Shown piece after piece: positions 58,227 to 64,000 of a DNA stretch of 64,000 bases. Position 1 is the stretch's first letter, and every line of letters begins with the position of its first letter. The notes under the pieces are model-generated. The model did no database searches. It was not told the DNA's origin and worked only from the letters and a program-made list of their open reading frames with translations. The DNA comes from Mesobacillus subterraneus (GTDB taxonomy: Bacteria; Bacillota; Bacilli; Bacillales; Cytobacillaceae): NCBI RefSeq assembly GCF_020524355.2, contig NZ_CP129019.1, positions 2,046,001 through 2,110,000 on the forward strand, read 5' to 3'. A program made the position numbers and the translations under genes.

Positions 58227-58763
58227 TTAAGACTGCTCAATCTTTAGGAGACTATAAACAATCAAATCCTCATAATGGTCATATAGATATTGTCCCGCGC
58301 GTTTGATTCCTTCCCTGTTGAAACCTAATCTCTCAGGTATCCCCTGACTTTTCAAGTTATTAGCCGCACATTGGATTTCGATCCTATTGATCGAATACGT
58401 GTCAAATAGCTCTTTAATCATACACTCTAAGCTGATCGTGATAATCCCCTTACCTTCGCTATCTTTTGAGAGGAAATAGCCAATGCTCGCAGCCCGATTC
58501 CCCCAATCGAACTGGACGTCAATCATGCCAACAAGCTCACCATTATATCTGATTGCAACATCGAACCCCTGATTGTTAGCGAGATTTTCTAACCAATGAT
58601 TAATCACCGGCACCATATCATCTGAAGTTTTGCGTTTATCCACCCAAAGCAACCATTGTCTTAAATGATCCCGGTTGTGATCAATCAACTTAAAAATTTC
58701 TTCCGTATGATGCAGTTGCAATAATTCGAGACTTATAGAATCATTGACTTTAAAACCGAACAT
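58227..58763 (-). CDS. RimJ/RimL-type GNAT acetyltransferase
   Basis: The 178-residue protein has LRQWLLWVDKRKT, ASIGYFLSKDSEGKGIITIS (acetyl-CoA loop SEGKGI, where G-x-G is followed by Ile) and IEIQCAANNLKSQGIPERLG, then YDHYEDLIVYSLLK. This is the YdaF/RimJ group. ATG 58763 follows TTGGAG. Acceptor unknown. Confidence 0.88.
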   Translation of the reverse strand: MFGFKVNDSISLELLQLHHTEEIFKLIDHNRDHLRQWLLWVDKRKTSDDMVPVINHWLENLANNQGFDVAIRYNGELVGMIDVQFDWGNRAASIGYFLSKDSEGKGIITISLECMIKELFDTYSINRIEIQCAANNLKSQGIPERLGFNREGIKRAGQYLYDHYEDLIVYSLLKIEQS

Positions 58764-58975
58764 AGTAATCTCCAATCCACTATTAATGATCTAGAAAAAG
58801 GAACAACTCATTCGATCATCGTATTGTAAATAAATTCCACAAGGGCTCTGAATTATCCTTTTCAATGATTAATAAAGTTTGCTTATTTACTGTTTTTCTT
58901 CCCTTTTAGTTCAAATACACATGGTTAGTAAACCAAAAGCCGATATCTCCTATTACCTGTTGCTAAAGTAAAATA

Positions 58976-59160
58976 TGCGGAGTTTTTCCGGTTATTTTCA
59001 TAATCGAGTCCATTTTTGGCTAAATAAGCGGAGTTTTTACTCTTATGCCAAGCAAAATTCACCAATTTAGTGTTTTTTGAGTCAATAGACGGAATTTCTC
59101 CCTCTATTCAGTCTATTGACAGTGCAATTTACTTATTAAGCGGAATTTTTCCGACTATTT
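58976..59160. repeat. 51-bp spaced palindromic array, 4 units
   Basis: CGGA cores at 58978, 59029, 59090 and 59141 (steps 51, 61, 51), each in a word such as AAGCGGAGTTTTTCCG or AAGCGGAATTTTTCCG with CGGA...TCCG dyads. It is the same family and spacing pattern as 49157-49402. Confidence 0.75.
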
Positions 59161-59576
59161 ATCAGATTGGGTATTTCTTCGAAAACTACTTATCTTAAAA
59201 CAACTTTGTATGATAAAATTCAGAAGTAAAAATGCATGATGATTTATAGGTTAATCACCATGCTTTTTTCTACATGACTTGTATTATTATTTAATATTTC
59301 GCACTTCCAATGTGGATCCTATAATATTGCTAACTAAATATGCAGAGGAACTCTAAAGTTTTTTTGGAGATATGTAAATGGGTGCTCATAATCATTGGCT
59401 TAAGTGCTGGCTTTATTTAAATTCGAAAATTTCCCGAAAGAAACTCAAATATTCAGATTCCAGCATCTTTTACCCTACATGCAAAGAAACCCGGGTTCAC
59501 CATCCCCGAGCTTCTCTATCATCTATATGATCACTCTGTGCAAAATCAACAATTGTCCATTCAAAAAACAGGGGCA
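59161..59576. other. Intergenic region with an isolated hairpin
   Basis: An imperfect hairpin GCATG...GATT/AATC...CATGC at 59233-59262 with T6 on the plus strand has no plus-strand gene before it. A 70-codon plus-strand ORF here overlaps the crtQ end and has no ribosome site; not called. Confidence 0.4.
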
Positions 59577-60689
59577 TCAGACTTTAATTTTACGACCCTT
59601 CCAACTTACAGAATGAAAAATATTCACCCTGATGAAGGAATACAGATAGATCCCTACGAAAAATAAAAACAATATCGGATAAAAAGGGAAAACTGCCCAT
59701 CTGAAATTACCGACCCTGCTGGCAAACCATGCCGTTTGAAAACTATACAGGATATACAAGATTCCACTGATCAGCATTGCCGCAGTGTTCCATTCGATAA
59801 TAGAAGAGATTAGTGCTCCCGCAGCAACAAAACTGCCTGAAATCCAGAAGATAACCATCAGCATGACAACAGGATGAGTTGACTTGGAACCGACGGCAAA
59901 ACTTTTGCACCAGCCCTCGATCAGGCTTCCTATGCCTTCAGGGTACATGCGCAAGGACATAATTCCTTTTCCGCCAAGGCAACGAACCGGGAGATCATGT
60001 TCAAGAAATGCCTCTCCCAGTGCCAGATCATCCATGATGGACCCTTCGATTTTTTTATGCCCACCAGTCAAAAAGTAATCATCTCGATTACTTAGGATGC
60101 AAGGACCGAACGAACCAGCAGTTTTAAAACGCGATCCCCAAATCGTAAATAGATTCATCCCTATCACGACGATGATGTTGAATACAACCGAGATGTGTTC
60201 ATACAAGCGCTCAACTGTATGAAATGGCTGTAATGCTGTGATGCCTCTGGCTCCATTTTTCTGATAGAAATGCAGCAGGTTGCTTAAACCCTCCACACTG
60301 GTGAATCTCGTATCTGCGTCCAAAAATAATAACCAGCTTCCTTTGGCCTGTTGTGCCCCATGCCAGCAGGCCGATGATTTTCCTGCTCCTGGATTCTGCA
60401 GAACCTTTGCTCCATAGCTTTTTGCGACAGCCGCAGTATTGTCGGATGAATCGTCATCCACAACCAGAATTTCAAATTGTCTGAAACGCTGCTCCTGCAA
60501 TGATTGCAATAACGGTGAGATTCTGCCTTCTTCATTCCTGGCCGGGATAATGATGGACAGAAACGGAATACCTCGACCTTCCTTACCGCTGGAGGAGGAA
60601 CCAGGAACCGGCAAGGACCAGAACATGATGAAGCCAATCACAACTGCCACAAATCCAATCGCGAGATTAATCACTTCTAAAGCAGTCAT
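59577..60689 (-). CDS. crtQ: CrtQ-like 4,4'-diaponeurosporenoate glycosyltransferase
   Basis: The 370-residue GT2 protein has an N-terminal helix, SIIIPARNEEGRISPLLQSL, EILVVDDDSSDNTAAVAKSY (DxD-like), GAGKSSACWHGAQQAKGSWL, FLDADTRF and three C-terminal helices. Blocks such as FNIIVVIGMNLFTIWG, SNRDDYFLTGGHKKIEG and MSLRMYPEGIGSLIEGWCKS align with S. aureus CrtQ, which glucosylates the C30 carotenoid acid. It is the last gene of the crt operon; ATG 60689 follows AAGGGGG. Confidence 0.85.
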   Translation of the reverse strand: MTALEVINLAIGFVAVVIGFIMFWSLPVPGSSSSGKEGRGIPFLSIIIPARNEEGRISPLLQSLQEQRFRQFEILVVDDDSSDNTAAVAKSYGAKVLQNPGAGKSSACWHGAQQAKGSWLLFLDADTRFTSVEGLSNLLHFYQKNGARGITALQPFHTVERLYEHISVVFNIIVVIGMNLFTIWGSRFKTAGSFGPCILSNRDDYFLTGGHKKIEGSIMDDLALGEAFLEHDLPVRCLGGKGIMSLRMYPEGIGSLIEGWCKSFAVGSKSTHPVVMLMVIFWISGSFVAAGALISSIIEWNTAAMLISGILYILYSFQTAWFASRVGNFRWAVFPFYPILFLFFVGIYLYSFIRVNIFHSVSWKGRKIKV

Positions 60690-60748
60690 AAAACCTGCCC
60701 CCTTCCGCTGCGAGTATGATCACAGCTTTTATGTTCCCTGAAAAGTCT

Positions 60749-62279
60749 TTATTTTACTGTATAATCAAACAAATTGCCTGTATCGTCTTGTATCAGTTCC
60801 TGTGCTGCAATTCTCGCTGATAATAGCACGATTGGCACACCGGCGCCGGGATGAGTACTGCTTCCGGTAAAGTACAAATTTTCACAATGGCTCGCCTTGC
60901 TTTGAGGACGATAGTGGTTGCTTTGTTTCAAAATTGGTTGCAAACCAAACGTGGCTCCATTAAAGGCATTGAATTTAGAGCTAAAATCCTTTGGCGTTGT
61001 ATGCGTTTCCGAGACAATCTCATCTTCAATGTTTTCAAAACCTCGAATTTTTTTTAATTCACTTAAAATGTAACTGCGATAATAAGAAATGGTTTCCGCG
61101 TCCCATTCATAGTTTGCAGTAGAAAGATCCGACACGGGCATCAGGATATACAATCCATCCTTTCCCTCAGGCGCAAGGGAAGGATCCATTTTTGAAGCTA
61201 TATACACATAAAAGGAAGCATTCGTCAGTTTCTTCCCATCGAAAATATCTTTAAGATTTTGATTAAGGTTTTCGTTGAAAATAAAATTATGTACATGGTC
61301 AATTTCTTCATATTTCCGGTCCATACCGAGATATAACAGAAAACACGAACAAGAGTATTTCATGCTTTCGATTTTCTTATCGGTATATTTTCCTTTAGCA
61401 TTTTTATCCTGGACCAAGTGCTTCATCGCATATGGAAAGTCTGCATTACAAACAACATAATCCGAAGAGATATTCTGTCCATCCACAACGATCCCTTCCG
61501 CTTTACGATTATGAATGGCGATCTCCTGCACATCCTTGCCATAGTGAATAGTTCCTCCAAGTTCCCTGAGAAGCCTTTCCATAGCCAAAGCCATCGTATA
61601 CATACCACCTTTTATAAACCAGACTCCATATAAAAATTGAATCATAGGAATCATGGTGTAAAAAGAAGGGCTTTTAAGAGGGGAAATACCTATATATAAC
61701 GTTTGAAAACTGATCAATTGTTTCAGCCGTTCATTCTTAATATATTTTCCTATAAACTGATCTGCCGTGTCATAAGGTTTCAGTTTCAATGCTTTCTTCA
61801 ACATCGGGAGATTATAAAAATCTGCCCGTTTGCGAAAAGGTCTTTGAAGGATGTGATGCTTAGCGATGATAAAGCGTTTGTAAATTTCCTGCATATATTG
61901 AAAAAAACCTGCCGTGTCCTCCTCGCTAATTGATTCAATGGTCTTTGTCAAATGAGTAAGGTCAGAGGAGATATCAAAAGGCGTGTCGGGAATATCACTG
62001 AAATAAGCCCGATAAATTGGATCCAATTTTTTCATTGGAATGTAATCATCAGGGTCGCGTCCGCATAGTTCAAATAGTTCACGATATATTTCAGGCATCA
62101 TAACGATGGTGGGCCCCAAATCAAATTTGTACCCCCCCATCCAGTTCAACCCGATTCATTTTGCCTCCAGGTGTTAAACCTTTTTCATATATTTCTACCA
62201 GATAGCCCTCATGCTGGAGCCTTATGGCACTGGCAAGCCCTGCTACACCAGCCCCGACGACAATCACCTTCTTCTTCAT
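60749..62279 (-). pseudogene. crtN: CrtN-like C30 desaturase with a G-run frameshift
   Basis: ATG 62279 (GAGGGAATTCAC upstream) starts KKKVIVVGAGVAGLASAIRL, the FAD-binding dinucleotide motif. The frame shifts in the C7 run at 62132-62138 (G7 on the coding strand) and continues GGYKFDLGPTIVMMPEIYRE, FQTLYIGISPLKSPSFYTMI, KGGMYTMALAMERLLREL and the CrtN C terminus GSSTHPGAGVPIVLLSARIA. With G6 it is one 509-residue protein. CrtN turns 4,4'-diapophytoene into 4,4'-diaponeurosporene or -lycopene. The tract could be phase-variable or miscalled. Confidence 0.85.
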
Positions 62280-62349
62280 GTGAATTCCCTCACTTCTAAA
62301 AAGTATTCTGCTTGATCCCTTCACAAGTCCCAGATGAAATGACAGTCCT

Positions 62350-62408
62350 ACACCCCGCCTGTAGAGAAACTGAAACGATCCTGAATGCTTATGTAAAAGG
62401 CGTGTAGC
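62350..62408. other. Inverted repeat in the crtN-aldH gap
   Basis: CTACAC...GCCT and AGGC-GTGTAG arms 45 nt apart; possible mRNA processing or termination structure between aldH and crtN. No T run. Confidence 0.35.
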
Positions 62409-62417
62409 ATCATCCTA

Positions 62418-63815
62418 TTACAGCAGCCACCTTCTTAACTTTTTCAGTGCTTTCAAATTCTGGTCGGAATACGGCGGGAATTTACCTTGAAAACGCAGGT
62501 AATGATACGTGTGATAATCTGTTTTTTCATAACTAAAAGCTAGGAAACCGGCTTTGCCGTGATAAGCACCGTATCCGCTTCTTCCAACTCCTCCAAAAGC
62601 GATATGGGGACTCGCGGCATGATGGATCACTTGATTGACACTGATGGTTGGTGAACGCATATGTTCCTTGAACAGTTGAATGTGATTCTTGTATTTGCTG
62701 AATATATAACCCGTAAGTGAATCGCGCTGAATTCCGCCACTGGATAATAACGTTTTCAAGTCTGTATAAGGAATGACAGGAAGAACCGGACCGAAGATTT
62801 CTTCCTCGAGAATCGGACTTCCTGCTTTCATATCCGTTACAACGGTCGGGGCGATGAAGCGATCATTTGAATCATGCTCTCCTCCATGTCGGACAATTCC
62901 CTCCCCGATAAAATCAACCATTTTTTGAAAATGTGCATGTGTACAGATTCTGCCAAAATCCCCGCTTGCCTGAGGCCGATCTCCGTAGAAAGCGGAAATA
63001 CAAGCAGAAATTTCAGTCAGGACTTCTTCATAAATAGATTGATGGACAAAAAGCGTATCCGGTGCAATACAGGTTTGCCCAGCATTAAGGAATTTACCCC
63101 AGACAATATCCCTAATGGCGGCTTTTGAAAAGCCTGTTTCATCCATAATACATGGATTCTTTCCGCCGAGTTCCAGGATCACCGGTGTGAGCTGTTTAGC
63201 AGCCTGCTCTGCCACAGCTTTCCCCGTCTTTCCGCTGCCTGTAAAAAAAATCAGGTCAAAAGGAGCTGATGTCAACAAGCTCGCGGTTTGTGCATCTCCC
63301 GTCACGACATGTAACTGTTCGGGAGGAAATGCTTGATTGATCAGTTCTTTTAAAAGTTCAGCACTTGCCGGTGCATGTTCAGATGGTTTGATCACGCAGC
63401 GGTTTCCGGCGGCCATTGCTCCAATGGCAGGCATCAAACTAAGCTGGACCGGATAATTCCACGAACCGATGATGAGTACACTCCCATATGGATGACGCAT
63501 CCTTTCGAGAGATTCCACATATCCCATTTTAAGGTGCCTCGACCTGACAGGCCGGTTCCATTTTGCTAAATGCCTGCTAACATAATCGATTTCATTCAAT
63601 AAAATGGCGATTTCAGATGAAAAGGATTCGAATGCCGGTTTTCCTAAATCTGAATGAAGAGCCTCAATCAAGGCCGCTTCGTTCTCCATGAGGATGGATT
63701 TCAGCTTCAATAGCTGTTTTTTAACCATATCAACTGAAGGCCTACCCGTGAACAACAGTTCTTCCCTCTGCCTTTCCGGTAATGTCTTCAGAAAATGAGG
63801 CTCATTGTCAGACAT
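62418..63815 (-). CDS. aldH: Aldehyde dehydrogenase of the carotenoid cluster (AldH-like)
   Basis: The 465-residue class 3-type enzyme has the NAD loop [20 protein letters not shown], catalytic Glu in [14 protein letters not shown], nucleophile Cys in [13 protein letters not shown] and [14 protein letters not shown]. Next to crtP and crtN its likely job is oxidation of 4,4'-diaponeurosporen-4-al to the acid, as for S. aureus AldH. Its ATG overlaps the crtP stop codon by 8 bp, so the two are coupled. Confidence 0.88.
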   Translation of the reverse strand: MSDNEPHFLKTLPERQREELLFTGRPSVDMVKKQLLKLKSILMENEAALIEALHSDLGKPAFESFSSEIAILLNEIDYVSRHLAKWNRPVRSRHLKMGYVESLERMRHPYGSVLIIGSWNYPVQLSLMPAIGAMAAGNRCVIKPSEHAPASAELLKELINQAFPPEQLHVVTGDAQTASLLTSAPFDLIFFTGSGKTGKAVAEQAAKQLTPVILELGGKNPCIMDETGFSKAAIRDIVWGKFLNAGQTCIAPDTLFVHQSIYEEVLTEISACISAFYGDRPQASGDFGRICTHAHFQKMVDFIGEGIVRHGGEHDSNDRFIAPTVVTDMKAGSPILEEEIFGPVLPVIPYTDLKTLLSSGGIQRDSLTGYIFSKYKNHIQLFKEHMRSPTISVNQVIHHAASPHIAFGGVGRSGYGAYHGKAGFLAFSYEKTDYHTYHYLRFQGKFPPYSDQNLKALKKLRRWLL

Positions 63816-64000
63816 GGGTTGTATCCCTCTGAACTATTTTCTCGCTAACAAGCTGGCCGCTTAAGGTAACCATTGGCATTCCGCCGCCGGGGTTTACGGT
63901 TCCACCGACAAAATAGAGATTGTCATAGCGTTCACTTTTTTTTCGGATGCTTGAACCCTTTATTTTTTTTGCGGTCTGACACCGTTCCATAAATGGCACC
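63808..64000 (-). CDS. crtP: CrtP-like C30 carotenoid oxidase, C-terminal end (cut by window edge)
   Basis: The C terminus [20 protein letters not shown] followed by [12 protein letters not shown] carries the NPGGGMP signature of CrtP/CrtNb oxidases, distinct from HPGAGVP of CrtN. Upstream in another frame the edge reads [20 protein letters not shown], so the T8 run at 63936-63943 seems to hold one extra base. CrtP oxidises the terminal methyl of diaponeurosporene to the aldehyde used by aldH. The rest of the gene, and any crtM, lies outside. Confidence 0.8.
   Translation of the reverse strand, partial: VPFMERCQTAKKIKGSSIRKKSERYDNLYFVGGTVNPGGGMPMVTLSGQLVSEKIVQRDTTHV

Noticed and set aside
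1..64000. tRNA or rRNA genes and prophage
   Set aside because: I saw no cloverleaf-like GGTTCGAATCC segments, rRNA signatures or phage structural genes; an automated search would be needed to exclude a missed tRNA.

Overview
The window is low-GC Firmicute DNA, most likely from a pigmented, spore-forming member of the Bacillaceae. The evidence is a cwlJ spore-cortex hydrolase gene, AGGAGG-type ribosome binding sites, frequent TTG and GTG starts, a T-box leader, an OhrR/glutathione peroxidase pair, a tcyABC-like cystine importer and a staphyloxanthin-type C30 carotenoid cluster. I cannot name the species. I saw no rRNA, tRNA, CRISPR array or intact transposase.

Layout. 1-6.3 kb: end of a membrane protein, VOC and CPBP genes, a stop-interrupted gene, a large 52-bp tandem array, cwlJ, a DJ-1/PfpI gene and a nucleotidyltransferase. 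6.3-24 kb: an S9 peptidase and many small accessory genes (GNAT acetyltransferases, a phosphotransferase, small membrane proteins, YozG/YoaS-like regulator pair, histidine phosphatase, proline iminopeptidase, EamA exporter), with a T-box leader in front of a frameshifted GNAT gene. 24-28 kb: a 5'-truncated Wadjet JetD (DUF2399) relic beside a second large 52-bp array, then amj. 28-37 kb: gpx-ohrR, a Crp/Fnr regulator facing its probable target, an ftsZ outside any dcw cluster, a Ktr/Trk regulatory subunit, a YcdB-like gene and a secreted M24 peptidase. 38-49 kb: a PadR/DUF2812 pair, a TetR/DUF5692 group, and a 3.2-kb element with terminal inverted repeats and a 9-bp target duplication inside a decayed DUF2812 paralogue. 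49-53.5 kb: an IDH-like/zinc-ribbon/DUF6671/carbonic-anhydrase-like operon and a DUF2294 gene behind a structured, attenuated leader. 54-59 kb: gene relics, tcyABC and small membrane genes. 59.5-64 kb: crtQ, crtN, aldH and crtP (partial), all on the minus strand.

Three things stand out. (1) The element at 44654-47876 has about 50-bp imperfect inverted ends and exact ACGTATGAA duplications, but only small passenger genes and no transposase, so it resembles a mobile insertion cassette. (2) Seven intergenic loci with unrelated sequences share a tandem period of 51-52 bp, and in most of them each unit contains inverted-repeat arms; two have expanded to about 23 and 32 units with higher-order repeats. 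(3) Several regulatory layouts are readable directly: a Crp/Fnr site centred at -41.5, a PadR palindrome, XRE operators, a T-box and an attenuator.

Nine apparent single- or double-base indels, most of them in homopolymers, break otherwise convincing genes (including crtN, crtP, tcyA and an EamA transporter). The sequence alone cannot say whether these are assembly errors, phase-variable tracts or real decay.
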